Shown here: one piece after another, positions 1 through 11,410 of the stretch
Layout of the letters: every line of letters begins with the position of its first letter
How positions within the stretch are numbered: position 1 is the first letter of the stretch
NCBI GenBank assembly: GCA_008828725.1
Contig: MEHQ01002176.1
Span: forward strand, 71,419 to 135,418
Direction of reading: 5' to 3'
Origin: Saccharina japonica
Lineage: Eukaryota; Sar; Phaeophyceae; Laminariales; Laminariaceae
DNA length: 64,000 nt
The notes under the pieces: generated by a model
Told to the model about the DNA's origin: nothing
The model's database searches: none
The model's input: the letters and a program-made list of their open reading frames with translations, nothing else
Program-made: the position numbers and the translations under genes

Positions 1-93
1 CGCAACCAAAGTTGTCGTTATTTAGCCCGTCAACAAGCAAATAAAAAGAAAATAGTAAATGAAAATGACGAACAGCCTTTTATTTTTGATAAT

Positions 94-136
94 AAGGGTG
101 TGTCCAGACAGAATCGAAAATCGAAATCGAAAATCA
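94..136 (+). repeat. Short dispersed repeat, copy 1
   Basis: A tract of about 43 bp beginning AGGGTGTGTCCAGACAG and continuing with repeated AATCGAAA blocks recurs almost unchanged at 11,006-11,048. The start resembles an hAT-type terminal repeat (TAGGGTGTG), but I found no matching opposite end or target duplication here. It may be one end of an old element. Confidence 0.5.
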
Positions 137-155
137 AAATGATAATAAACGAGGC

Positions 156-440
156 GCTGATTGGTCCTTGGCCCACACATGTTCCCCTTCGTTTTTTAGG
201 GTCCGAGAAAATGAACGATTTACAACCCATTGCCAAAATCAAAAAGTTGACAGCTGAAAATCGAAAAGCAAACCGAAAGCACGAGCAGCAAAAAAAAAAA
301 AGAGGGGCTGATTGGTCCTTGGCCCACACATGTTCCCCTTCGTTTTTTAGGGTCCGAGAAAATGAACGATTTACAACCCATTGCCAAAATCAAAAAGTTG
401 ACAGCTGAAAATCGAAAAGCAAACCGAACGCACGAGCAGC
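156..440 (+). repeat. 151-bp tandem duplication, two copies
   Basis: The stretch beginning GCTGATTGGTCCTTGGCCCA occurs at 156 and again at 307, so the period is 151 bp. Both copies run through TTTTTTAGGGTCCGAGAAAA and AATCGAAAAGCAAACCGAA. The first ends in an oligo-A run, which is absent from the second. Reading frames through it are repeat-driven and I do not call a gene. Confidence 0.85.
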
Positions 441-1348
441 AACAAATCAGCGGGTTCTACTGGTCAGCGCAGCCACGTCAAAATATCATATCAGGACTGC
501 CGCACGCAGCACGCAACCCACAGCTAGCACGCCAACACAGCCGCACAGATCCCCCGTAAATAGCCAGCAGGCCATACGCGTGAAAAATAAAAGCGAAAAA
601 CAAAAGCGAAGACGAGTCAACGGTCAAGGTGGAAAACCAGCAGTAATGCACCACCCAGCTGCGGTAGAGGCGACGCCCAGCCCTGAAAAAAGAGGAGAGT
701 GTGCCCACATGGCTAGCCGACCATACTCTGCTGCTGCAATGGCACCCGTAGCCTGGAGCGCGAGATCTGCGCTGGATAAAGTACGGGTGCTGTATAAAAA
801 GTTTCACCGCTTGCTACAACAGATGATTTTTGAATGTACAGCAGCACGCAATTCGACTTGGACCGCCCCATGAGCCACGGTTTTGGCTACGGCGTTGACC
901 ACTGCATTGCCTGGCACCAGCCGCATGTTGTTCGCGCCTTGTCTGCTCTCTGTCTTCTGGCTGTCCAGTGTATGGGGCGTTCGTAGCTGCGGTTGTCGCC
1001 ATGATCTCCGTTCTCGCTGGGCTGTTCGTTCTTCGTGTTTTGGTTTTAGGGTCATTTTAATCGATTTTCGATTAAACAAAACCGAAGAGCAAAAATATCC
1101 CATCGCGGTCTCCTGGGTCTCTTTTTTTCTGTTTCGCCAATCAGAGGGAGTGAATCTTCATAACTCATTTTAGGTTTTGTTTTTAGGTTTTGTTTTTATT
1201 AGGGTCAAAACGCTCCGTTTGTACGGGCCTACCATGTACGTGAGCTTTCGATTTTTCCCGGTGTGTTTTGCTTTTTTACGCTGTGTACACCCGAAGAGTT
1301 TAACTTGGTTTGGTGCACTTTTGTACTTTCCCTTGGAAGTCGCCTGGC
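441..1348. other. No feature recognised
   Basis: Mixed-composition sequence with only short frames on both strands and no recognisable domain. CTGTCTTCTGGCTGTC and TTTTAATCGATTTTCGATTAAA are local simple or palindromic stretches. Confidence 0.5.
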
Positions 1349-2615
1349 GTTTCAATGGAAGCTCCTACGGCTTTCATGGAATTTTCCATCACTTCCACCG
1401 AAAGATCCATGGAAGCTATGGAAGTATCTGCGGAAGTGGTAGAAGCTTCCATGAAAGATACTATGGAAACTTCCAGCTTCCATTACGGTGGAAAATTCCG
1501 TGGATATTTCTGTTTCAAGGGGGACTTCGGTCACTAGACAGGTAAATAAGGCCGGATATTATGCAGGATTCTTTTGCTGATTATATTAATCTTTACGGAG
1601 GTTTCGGGGTATCTAATCCCAAATATTATCAGATTTGATCCAAATCGCGTCGGGCCTGTTTGGTGGAAAAAATGTTCCTCCGAGATATTATCATCGATTA
1701 AATCTGACCAAATGGTTTTTTTTGGCGGCCTTTTTCAACCACTTGGTGATATTTTAGAAAGTGATTGAAAACGCTTTTGCACGAGACCTCGGAGGCATTC
1801 TATACTTTTGTATGGGTTATAGACTGTGGGTTCACGACGGATCACGGCGCTACGTGCTTGGCTACTGTTGTACACAGCTGGGACACAGCACTCGTGCATC
1901 GACCACCAGGGAGAGGGAAAGCATCAGCACCTTGGCCACCATCGCATGTGTTGTGGCCGCACAGCAGCAGCTAGCTGCGCCATGGCCAAAACAAACCATC
2001 AAAACAATCTAACGGCTTTTTTCTGACTACGATCGCTAAAGCAGCTCATGCTCCGTGAGAGCGAGAGGTCCTTGCTGGCCCACAGCGACTAGACAAGCCC
2101 CTACGCAGCTCCGCAGGAGGTTCCCAGTCCGTTCCCTGTCTTCGAAGACCTGGTGGTGAAGGTTGATCGCCCAACCTGGCGTAGATCACTCGTTCGTGTC
2201 GTGGAGTTCAAAATCTCATCTTGTTCTGATTTTCTTGGTTCCCCCAAGTTCCCCCATTAAATAAAACCAAAATCACGATAAGATGGAACACCGAAGAACG
2301 ATGTGGTGGGATTTGTTGCCGGTCAAAAATCCGACTTCCTTCCGTTTTCAATCACAAAAATAATACTGCATAATATCCGGCGTGGTTCCGCGCTGAAGGC
2401 TACACGTTTTTTTTTGTCGTCCCATTTGAATTGTTCCACGCTTTAGGAACCGGGATGGGCCCACTGTGGGTGGGACGGTGTACCAAGTGAAATAGGGGTG
2501 TGAAACTATATGGAATATTCCATGGCTGTGGTGGAAACTTCCATCACTTCCACGGAGGCTTCCAAGGGAGCTACGAAAGCTTCCACGGAAGCGATAGAAG
2601 TCTCCATGCAAACCA
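1349..2615. repeat. Inverted-repeat region rich in TTCCATGGAA
   Basis: Two clusters of GGAAGC/GCTTCC words with TTCCATGGAA-like palindromes lie at about 1,349-1,535 and 2,510-2,615. Between them, GCCGGATATTATGCAG (1,551-1,566) is matched exactly by its reverse complement at 2,366-2,381. This gives a 16-bp inverted repeat around an 831-bp core. No target duplication was found. It could be an old MITE or a fold-back element. The 1,567-2,365 interior holds no recognisable gene. Confidence 0.6.
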
Positions 2616-3914
2616 GCATGAACTTGGACGAAAAAAACAATAGTGCAGGAGACCGTGCTAACTTCATCGATTGTTCAACGATTTTAGGTCAATCAATTGT
2701 TTTTGGGGCGATTGTCACAAACCGTATCCCAAACAGAGAGAGTAATAACACATGTGCAGTATTTATGAGGGATCTGACTACCCTTTTAATAGCGTGATAC
2801 GGCGACAGCGTGCATTTCATCCCGCGAGGTCGAACCGATTGCTGGCGGCTGCCCTATGTGCGATGAAAATGCAGCCACGTTTCGGGAGAAGAGTTGTCAC
2901 TACTGTACTGTAACTGTCGCAGTGATTCTGACGTTCCACAAGCCACGTGAAGGTAAAGCGCTCCTTCATTGCTATGGATTGACCTACTAATTATTATTGA
3001 CGCTGAGAAAAACTCCCCTTCAAAGCGGTCAACCATGGTGGAAGATGCGAGGTATACGCACTGGTTACTGATTGTTGTTGCAAAAAGATGCGATGGTATA
3101 ACAACTTGGTACTATGTACCAGGTACGGTGGTAGGGTGGCATTAATTTACATGCGTTCTCATAACCTTTATTCGTGACAAGTAATCATCAACTCCCTCCC
3201 GGCATCGTGCGAAACGCTTGTGACGACATGAACGACTATGATTTGAACTAGGGTGTCAATCAGTGCTCCGGCGCAACAAACGTCGGCAGGTGTGATGCAC
3301 ACAGCACCCGCCCCAGATGTTTTATTTCGCTCCTCGCAACCCTTCAGGGTCGCCCTGGGCAAATACATACAATAAACGCCTGGGTATATGCCCGAAGCCC
3401 ACTTGACAGGGTGCGTTTGGACGCCTAAAAGCGTCTACTACGCCGAACGAAAAAAGGTGCATCAAAAATATTTGTCGACTCCGGCAAAAAAATACACGCG
3501 CATCATGTTTTGCGTCTGCGAAAAAACCTGTTGCGCTGCCAATCTCGTGTTGCGCTGCACGCAACACCCCTCTCGGCGCGTGTTTCCGCAATTACTACCC
3601 CAGTATTGCGCCAGTGCAACAGCGTCACAGCAAATTTACATGCTGGTTCGAACTCCTACCGAAGTTGTCATCCTGGGCTGATTGGGTGTGGTTCTTCTCA
3701 CTCCCGTAATTAGACCTGTTCACATGAGGCGGAGGGGCAGTCTTTGTAGAGTACAGTGTGCGCCAAGATCATCACCATAGCATCGCAGCAGTTTCGTGAA
3801 GATACGGAAAATCATGCAGGGGTTGGGTTGACGTGTCCCCAAGTCGGGGGTAGTTTTACTTCAGAAATCTATTCCACAAGTGGAACTTGTGGTCTCTGGA
3901 ACGGATTCAATATA
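2616..3914. other. No feature recognised
   Basis: Unique-looking sequence. Frames near 3,168-3,590 and 3,388-3,681 overlap on opposite strands and neither shows a domain or convincing splice signals. Confidence 0.45.

Positions 3915-3952
<38 letters not shown>
3915..3952. repeat. (TCTG)n microsatellite
   Basis: About nine uninterrupted TCTG units follow AATATA and end at TCCGATGAG. Confidence 0.95.
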
Positions 3953-4696
3953 CGATGAGTCTCAGTCTGGGGTACCCCACGGCCAAATTTATTTCAAAAC
4001 TGCTACACCCGTGCCGCAGGCAACAGGTCGGTAGCCCTCGCGGAGGCGATCGTCATGGTCCAAAGCATATCTAATGGGGTGCCCTGTGTGTGAAGTAGTC
4101 AGGATTGGCTGCCAGCATCCCAAACGGTGTGGCGGGCGAGCGATTGCCAAGCAGCACCGAGGCCAGTGAATAGTTTACAGTGTAAATTTTGATTGTGAGG
4201 GAAGTACATCTCTTACAATTCAAAACCCAGTATTTTCGATTTTTATTCTCATCGGAAAGGTAATTCTCAGTTAGAAAAATCGGCTTTTCCGAGAAGAAAA
4301 TACTGAGCCCTTCTCGCACGGAACGGTAGTGGGGAGGGGGGAGAAGGGTCTGTTATGTGCCCCCCGATCTGAGTCACGAATCGAAGGGAGCTGGAGAAAG
4401 TAGTGCAAAGACAACACATGTGGGCAGGAAGCAAAAAACAAAGTTATCCTTGTGTTGACGTTGCACATACATAGCGGTGCTTGACACTGTTAATATTAAT
4501 AGCCGTAACCCTTAACAAAACAGAGCAGCATTGGTTCACGCACAGTTCACCAGCGGGCTCGACGTGCGCTTGGCCTGCTCCGTTCCTTGTCCGACACTCA
4601 GAGGACGCTTGACTGGTATGCGTGAGATGTCTTTACTTGAAGCCGACGTTTTCCCTCCGCCATCACCGCCACCACACACAATGCAAACCCGACCCT
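3953..4696. other. No feature recognised
   Basis: No coding signal or repeat could be supported here. A G-rich stretch (GGGGAGGGGGGAGAAGGG) lies near 4,332. Confidence 0.45.
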
Positions 4697-4780
4697 CCCT
4701 TCCTCCCTCCCTCCTTCCCTCCCTCCCTCTCAGTCTCTCTTCCATCCCTCCTCTTCCTGCTCCTCCTCTTCCTCCTCTGG
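4697..4780. repeat. CT-rich low-complexity tract
   Basis: Pyrimidine-rich run of CCTCCCTCC and CTCCTCCTC words on the plus strand, directly before the 258-bp tandem repeat. The same CTCCTCC word lies inside each repeat unit. Confidence 0.8.
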
Positions 4781-5450
4781 TCCAACAAAAAACGAATACG
4801 ACTCTATCATACTCGTAAAGAAAAAGTATTTTCTGATAAACAAACAATTGGCCGCTGGTCCAACAAAAAACGAATACGACTCGTACTGTACGCAGCAGAT
4901 GCGTGCATTTACATCATACGACTACTCGTATATAAAAGGTTTATTGATGTACGTATATATGGAAACGAGACAAACGAATACGACTCGTACTGTGAGTAGA
5001 TACGTACCAGTACATTCACATCATACGACTATTAATACTCGTATAGAAAAAGTTTATTGCCTCCTCCTCCTCCTCCCCCTCTTTCCTTTTCTGATAAACA
5101 AACAATTGGCCGCTGGTCCAACAAAAAACGAATACGACTCGTACTGTACGCAGCAGATGCGTGCATTTACATCATACGACTACTCGTATATAAAAGGTTT
5201 ATTGATGTACGTATATATGGAAACGAGACAAACGAATACGACTCGTACTGTGAGTAGATACGTACCAGTACATTCACATCATACGACTATTAATACTCGT
5301 ATAGAAAAAGTTTATTGCCTCCTCCTCCTCCTCCCCCTCATTCCTTTTCTGATAAACAAACAATTGGCCGCTGGTCCAACAAAAAACGAATACGACTCGT
5401 ACTGTACGCATCAGATACGTACATTCACATCATACGACTACTCGTACAAA
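4781..5450. repeat. 258-bp tandem repeat, about 2.5 copies
   Basis: CAAACAATTGGCCGCTGG recurs at 4,841, 5,099 and 5,357, exactly 258 bp apart. A truncated unit is visible just upstream (TGGTCCAACAAAAAACG at about 4,779). Each unit has two AATACGACTCGTACTGT blocks and a CTCCTCCTCC tract. Because 258 is a multiple of three, a frame stays open through the array (4,848-5,540), but its peptide is simply periodic and I regard it as non-coding. A diverged single unit lies at 7,034-7,172. Confidence 0.93.
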
Positions 5451-6996
5451 AAAAGTATAGACATACATAGCTTTATCTTCTTTGGTTCGGAAGCTTTCCT
5501 CGGCATATGTTGGTACCTCACAGCCACTCTCAGCCTCTAATTGCCGAAGCAGAAGTTACTTGCTTCCCGGAGGTTCTTGGGTTTCCTATGTTTCTGTGGT
5601 TTTAGTTCTAAAATTGCAATTTCAACTTTTTTACAAAACAGTTTTTGATACGACGTACTTGATTTTTTTTTAACATTTCCGGTTTTGGGTTCGTGCGTGT
5701 ACCCAGTGAGCACGACAGCCCGTGCGAGCCCGGCACCACCGCGGGTATATGGGAGGGCGCTGGCCAGTAGAGGGGGGGGTCAGAAGGAGCGCGGTCGTTT
5801 TTTTCGTGGCTAGGCGTGGCGTGTCCATCGAGACACGAGGGGAGCATGAAGGTCCTCGCTGTTGCTGCTGCTGCAATGAATCCAGTATGTATGTCCGAAA
5901 TTATAAGGATTTTTTCGTCTGTAATAAAAGAACATTCAAGCCAAGTTCAAGCGGTGCGTTATTTGTCGAAAAACTATTATTTACAGAGGCATGCTCATCC
6001 TCGAGCGGGTGAACGAGGGCCACGGGTGAGCACCGAGCTTCACGCGAGGTGGGCCCCGCGGGGCTCACTGGGGCAGAGAGGCAGTAGGGCTCGACCCGGA
6101 CCGAATCGATGGCGAGGTGATCGCGGGTGGGCGGGGAGTGTTTTGTTCGAGTACGAGTACGAGTAGCATACGTATGTACGTCTTTCTCAGTTTTGTTGGA
6201 TTTTTTGTACCATTCGATCGACGACCGTACTACTACTACTGCTGTGCTGTGCTTTCTCTTTCATACTCGTTCTATACATACAAAGATCGAAGGTACTACA
6301 GCAGTAGTACTGCTGCTGCTGCTGCTGTTGTTGTACTACCACTTAGTAGTCACGAAAAAGGCACACATCACACCCCCAGCAGGCCGCGCAGCGCCGTGCT
6401 GCGAGCCAGGTTGCTGTGCTTTTTCTTTCTTCCGAACATACAGCTCTGTTGTCCCGGAGCATGGAGCTCTGTATCTATCTACTACGAGTACTGCTGTATG
6501 CATTTGCAAGTCGCCTGTACGTTTGTTTGTTCTTTGGTGTGTGTGTGTTTGTTTGTGTCGTACTGCTGTCGTCGTACACAGGTATGATAGTTGATTTGCC
6601 ACATAATATATGCCGCATACCAGTACTCCTGTATCACAATACAGCGGTAGACGGGTACTGTACGTTCAGTTGGGTACGGCAGTAAGTATTTCGCTGCATT
6701 GCACCATGAATCTATTTGGCCTTTTCAAATCGGTCTTTACACATGGTGGACCTCTTCTGTCCCTTTTCTTGAGTTGCGCGAGCGTAGAGGCGGCTGTCCT
6801 TCGGAGCGAAGCTTTGCTTTCTTCGCGATGTTTTTTCGTGTCGGAAGATAAAAAAATCACCAGTATTGTTTCTGTCCTGTATTTGCCGTCTTACATATGG
6901 AGCTCTTCGCATTATCAAGTCGCCAGGGGCGAAAACATTACATGTTCCTCTTTTACGCTTTTCACATTTGGTTCTATTCTTCCTTCCGCGAGCGTA
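5451..6996. other. No gene recognised; simple repeats
   Basis: Contains TACTACTAC and GCTGCTGCTG runs (about 6,228-6,335) and a GC-rich patch at 5,700-5,800. A frame starting MKVLAVAAAAMNP at 5,846 looks a little like a signal peptide, but what follows has no recognisable domain or splice context. Confidence 0.4.
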
Positions 6997-7018
6997 GCGG
7001 GCGGCGTTAGCCGCCCGC
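6997..7018. other. Perfect GC-rich hairpin
   Basis: GCGGGCGGC-GTTA-GCCGCCCGC forms a 9-bp stem with a four-base loop. No U-run or gene end marks it as a terminator. It may be an element relic. Confidence 0.7.
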
Positions 7019-7033
7019 GCAGCGGAGCCCTTG

Positions 7034-7172
7034 TATTGATGTACGTTTATCTGGAAACGAGAAAAAACGAGTACGACTCGTACTGTATACGTAAGTAGAT
7101 ACGTACATTCACATCATACGACTACTCATATAAAAAAAGTTTATTGATGTACGTATATATGGAAACGAGTCA
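7034..7172. repeat. Dispersed piece of the 258-bp repeat
   Basis: Shares TTGATGTACGTATATATGGAAACGAG and ACGACTCGTACTGTA blocks with the array at 4.8-5.45 kb, including the TTCACATCATACGACTACTC segment, in the same orientation. Confidence 0.8.
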
Positions 7173-7908
7173 ACTTTTTCCTCTCCTCGGTTGTGTATCG
7201 AGTCATTCACTGTTGGGTTCTCTCCGACGGCCGAATGCCCACCCTCACCCCTCGAGAGTGACAAAGCACAAGCCGAATGACTCGCTGTTAAACAAGCACA
7301 GACAGGCGCTGAGCCCTGGGCTTTTGGCTATCTCGTACATTGTGACCATGTGATGCAATGGAGTATGTACACCTGGTACCTGCATAACATTATACGTATA
7401 CGGTTCAATTCACCAACACGTATATTTTGTAAAACAAAAAACAAAAACAAAATATTGCAGCAGTGTACGAGTAGTGGAGTCACTACTTCGAGCTGGTGCC
7501 TGTGCGAGTAAAACCCTCATAGCACTGCTGCTGGATGTATACAGCGCCCTGAGAGCAAGCAGCGTGGCCTGCGGTGCCATCTATCTCAAGCCTTATTTAC
7601 TGGATGTTGCAGAGTGCCCCTCGTACATCGTTCGAGCAGCATGCTTGGTCAGCGCACTCTGGTTTGTGTGCTCCCCTCTTGCCAGGCACGGCGGCGGGAC
7701 CACTTGGCAAATAAAATACAACGCATATACCTTGCTGGCTGACTGAACTACTGTTTGGCGACAGACCACCTGAATCACATCACGGATACGAAAAAGTATC
7801 CGAAAAACCAATCACTTGATTTTATCGTGCTTTCCTCGATCCCTACAACTAGCTTTGTTGTGACAGCCTTCCCCCTTGTATCATAGATTAGCCGGGGGAG
7901 GGTAGAAG
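7173..7908. other. No feature recognised
   Basis: Unique sequence with short overlapping frames on both strands and no domain match. Confidence 0.4.
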
Positions 7909-7916
7909 GTAATCAT

Positions 7917-8406
7917 TAGGAATGTGCATCAGCTCTTTTTCGGGGTTGATTTGATTGTTGATTAATTTGTCCAAATCGTGTTGATTTAATCATGATTAGT
8001 TGATTAATACCAACACAATCAACTACACGATGATGTGATTAATAATCATGATTATCGGTTGATTCTTGATGTTTTTCACCGTTACATAACAAAACGCCTC
8101 TTTTTGATTAAAACATAATCAACTAATCATGATTAATTTGAATAATCAACTATAATAATCATTGATTAGTTAATTTGTGGCAATGTGCGCCGGAGGATTT
8201 GTTTTTTACGGTTACACATCACAAAACGCCCCTTTTGATTCAAAACTAATCAACCAATCATGATTATGTACTATAATCATCTAATCATGACTACTTGATA
8301 TATAATCAACAATTAACAAGACTTAATCACATCACATGATTTAAATTAATCACCAAAAATAATCATAATCAACACGTACGTGATTATGAGTTGATGTACA
8401 TCCCTA
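7917..8406. mobile_element. hAT-type MITE, 490 bp
   Basis: Terminal inverted repeats of 19 bp, TAGGAATGTGCATCAGCTC on the left and TAGGGATGTACATCAACTC as the reverse complement of the right end, match at 16 positions. They are flanked by GTAATCAT (7,909-7,916) and GTAATCGT (8,407-8,414), an 8-bp target duplication with one change. An 8-bp duplication and a TAGGG-type terminus are hallmarks of the hAT superfamily. The interior is AT-rich, built of AATCATGATTA/TTGATTA words, and has no transposase, so it would have to be mobilised in trans. Confidence 0.88.
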
Positions 8407-8414
8407 GTAATCGT

Positions 8415-9020
8415 ACATGTTTTTCCTTTTTTCCCACAGCGTTGCGATTACTGATAAACGAATTACATTTCGAGAACATAAGGCCGTCATCTACACTCGT
8501 TGGCCTTACCCGACACGAAGCGGGTTGGCCGTGGGCTGAGTGTATGTCGAGGTCGAAGGTCTATCGTCGCACGAGCTGATTTTTATCAGGGTGTTGACGA
8601 TTTGCAACGAGAAAAAGCAAATTGCACCGCCTGCAGCCGTTTGAAAAACAATATGAAAAAATCATATTTTTTTCTCTTTTTTCGCACAGCGGCAGTACGA
8701 GCATATCTTCAGCCTGAAAATTCCAGGGAAATATTTCAAACATCGCTTTCAAACATCGCTTTCCCATTGGCAATTGGCATAGGTCTAATGTTTTTTCACC
8801 AGTTCGATTGATCGGTCCGCAGTACACACACTTGTGGAATCAAGCACGCCAACCAGTTCCTTGGCCGTGCAATAACAATGAAGGTAATCTCCTGCTTTCT
8901 CTTGCTTGCAACGAGGCAGTGCCCCTTACCGGTATTGCTCGCCTCTCCAACCCTTCTCTTTGCCGTGGTACCTCAATGCTCTGTCTTGGCTCCGCTTGAC
9001 GCGTACAACCTAAAACAACC
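8415..9020. other. No feature recognised
   Basis: Short frames only. A tandem CATCGCTTTCAAACATCGCTTTC duplication is visible near 8,740-8,762. Confidence 0.4.
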
Positions 9021-9025
9021 CCTAG

Positions 9026-9205
9026 TACGCGCGGCACATATGTACCCTTTAGATGCTCTACAAAGCTGTACCCTCTACTAGGCGGTACTTATATGTGTAC
9101 CCGTTGGTGCGAGCTACAAAGGTGTACCGCTTAGTGGGTGCCACAAACATGTACCCTTTAGTGTGCGCTACAAAGATGTACCCTTTAGTGTGCCCTACAA
9201 AGGTA
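9026..9205. repeat. 27-29-bp degenerate minisatellite
   Basis: Five or six copies of a unit like GTACCCTTTAGTGTGCGCTA followed by CAAAGAT. The last two copies (from about 9,150) are nearly identical and the earlier ones have diverged. Confidence 0.85.
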
Positions 9206-10297
9206 TGGACAAGGGCGAGTTTACCAAAACAGTACACTGGCCGGACCTCATATGGACGACCGTCTTGCAGTGGTATTGAACCGATGGCGAATAGTTGGTC
9301 TAAGAACTGCATATTCACAGTATTCGCGATAGACGAAACGTACACCAATCCCAGCACCTACCTGGCGGATGAGAGTCTCCATTTTGACTGCTGTTAATGA
9401 GCTGAGCCTTGACGCTGGAGCCACCGCTTTTAGGGAAATGCATAAACGCTGTGTAGCAAACGGGCGCATTGCGCACGCACACAATGGGGAAGACCGGTCA
9501 GTACATCATGATGAATATATAAACCTCTGCTTATGGATACCGGTAGTACTTTGACACAACAGCGAAGGCGCCCCGAGGACAACAACGCAAATTCTTTGTG
9601 GGGTGTCCACCTCGAATGCCGCAAAACGTCTGCATTTCAGTCACTCTCGGCCAGGCGAGGCGCATACGTTGAAATACAGGCTTGACCAAGGTTACTCATC
9701 GTGCGCTAAGGATATGCACATGACGAGCTCTATACCTTGACCATCCTCATCCGAAACTTTTCTCGACAACAACTCTACACGCAGTCCGACGAAGATGACT
9801 ATCGGCTAAGCTCTTCACAAAAACAAACGTGTATAGCTGGTACGTACTACTGTAGATTTGCGACAGAAGCGATATGGACCAATAAATTAACTGAAGAGCC
9901 CCGTCAGTCGGTTGTATTAATGCCCTTTAGGACACCCTCTACCACACTGTGCCGCACTACGGAGGCGCGCTCAAAATTCGTTTCCGAGTCTCACCCGTGC
10001 AGTACTTCGGCGGTTCCGCCCTTGGGCTCTCCACATATATCTGCAACAATTTCACCAAGAGAAGGGTTATGGGTTTTGTGCTCTGTCCTATTCCTTCGGT
10101 TCTGTAACATATGACAGTGTTTGGTGACTCATTTGGCGAGAAGGCAATTTTCGGGAGCGTCTTGTAGTTGGGAGCTACAAAAGATAGCCACTGCAGTACT
10201 TTTGTTGCTTGCAGCTTTCGGGCTTTCAAGTGTTCGTGGTAGCTAAACCATACACTAAGTAGGAGTGCTGCATCCTCTGCGCGAAAACAGTCCAGGC
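9206..10297. other. No gene supported
   Basis: Several frames of 60-140 codons overlap on both strands without a domain. The frame at 9,737-9,840 could hide an exon but has no convincing boundaries. Confidence 0.35.
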
Positions 10298-10573
10298 ATG
10301 TTCGAGGGGGAGATACGGATTGACCCCTGTTGCCAAGACTTTCCCCCAGAATGTCGGCGGAAAAACAAACAAATCCCACTAGTTGAGCTGAAACAAAACG
10401 TAAGTATACCCACTAGCAACAGTTTAAGGCGACGTACAGCAGAACATGACGTAAGTCCGATCCAGACCACGGTTCCAAGCGTCATTAAGCGGGGCACCCG
10501 CTGCATCGGAGGCGAAGGCGGCGTCATCTCGGGATTCAAGGGGCGGTTCGCAAGCGCACGATGGATAGAGTAG
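10298..10573 (+). CDS. Possible small two-exon gene, unrecognised
   Basis: A frame opening with ATG at 10,298 (MFEGEIRIDPCCQDFPPECR) runs 34 codons to a strong donor, AAC|GTAAGT, at 10,399/10,400. A 66-bp candidate intron ends in GATCCAG at 10,465. The next block (TTVPSVIKRGTRCIGGEGG onward) continues in the same phase for 35 codons to TAG at 10,573. Phase agreement and the perfect donor are what support it. I recognise no family. Three cysteines lie in exon 1 and one in exon 2. It lies about 0.8 kb upstream of the sulfotransferase exons on the same strand, so it could instead be part of that gene's 5' region. A second frame is also open over part of exon 1, so confidence is low. Confidence 0.28.
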   Translation: MFEGEIRIDPCCQDFPPECRRKNKQIPLVELKQNVSIPTSNSLRRRTAEHDVSPIQTTVPSVIKRGTRCIGGEGGVISGFKGRFASARWIE

Positions 10574-11005
10574 TACGTGGGGCTGGTGCAGGGCTTGTGC
10601 GCCATCAAAGCGAGTATATACGGGTAGGGTATAACCAATCTGTGCCTACGAAAAAAAAAATCAGAGGGTCAGGAGGTGGCTGTGGCGATATATTTTGCCA
10701 TGGGAGTGCCAGACAGCAGCCCAATGTCTGCCGACAAACGGCGAGGGTCTAAACACAACTTCCAGGGCCTTTCCGGGGGAGCGGGTTGGACCACGAGCAC
10801 CGCCTGCTCTCAGGGGTGCCTCGCGCGTGCGTGTTGGGTTTGTCCAGCTGCGTCGTAAGGTACATTCGCCGCGAGTCCATATATATGCGGTGGCGGTTGA
10901 ACTATTCCGTGATTCAAAAAAGAAGTTGCACCGCGAGTTGTTGCGAGCATTTTCAAATTATTTTTTAGATAAAGTTGGCTGTCGTTTGGACTCAACTGCG
11001 TTCTT

Positions 11006-11100
11006 AGGGTGTGTCCAAACAGAATCGAAAATCGAAATCGAAAATCGAATTCATTTCGATTTCGATAAAAAATCACCAACGTGTCCAAACAGAATCGAAT
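11006..11100 (+). repeat. Short dispersed repeat, copy 2
   Basis: Begins TAGGGTGTGTCCAAACAG at 11,005 and matches 94-136. GTGTCCAAACAGAATCGAA is repeated at 11,011 and about 11,080, on either side of a small inverted repeat made of CGAAATCG/CGATTTCG words. Confidence 0.55.
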
Positions 11101-11186
11101 TGGGAAACAGCAAGATCCAGGCGAAAAACAACTGAGAGCACAAGCCATGGGCTGTTCACAACTATGTACACATGCCGACAATCTAG

Positions 11187-11269
11187 CGCTCGGCACCACA
11201 GGCCCACCAGAGGAGCAGGCAGAAGCGACGACAATTCGATACCGGGAGGTCGTTGGGCCTCCCATGGAG
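11187..11269 (+). CDS. Possible upstream exon of the sulfotransferase gene
   Basis: An open block after the acceptor ACAATCTAG (11,186) reads LGTTGPPEEQAEATTIRYRE and on to VVGPPME, ending at ATGGAG|GTGGTC (11,269/11,270). The length is 83 nt and it ends in phase 0. The acidic, proline-containing composition would suit the stem region of a Golgi sulfotransferase, but nothing in it is diagnostic. Its phase does not obviously match the next recognised exon, so at least one exon or a different boundary would be needed. Confidence 0.2.
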
Positions 11270-11410
11270 GTGGTCGCGTGTCCAACTTTGACGCCCCGGG
11301 ATCAAAATTCAAATTATACTGAGAACGAACATTCAACCTCATTCTCGAGGGCATGATGCTGAACTCTACTCAAATTCTCTTCGCTTTGGCTCGAACGCCG
11401 GCAAACAAAG

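Noticed and set aside
3625-3680. tRNA suggested by GGTTCGAACTCC
   Set aside because: The T-arm stem does not pair, no A box lies at the right distance and no cloverleaf can be drawn.
4848-5540. 230-codon open frame, the longest in the window
   Set aside because: It runs through the 258-bp tandem repeat; the peptide repeats every 86 residues because the period is divisible by three.
5816-6166. 116-codon frame with MKVLAVAAAAMNP
   Set aside because: The signal-peptide-like start is followed by low-complexity Arg/Gly/Pro sequence, with no domain and no splice support.
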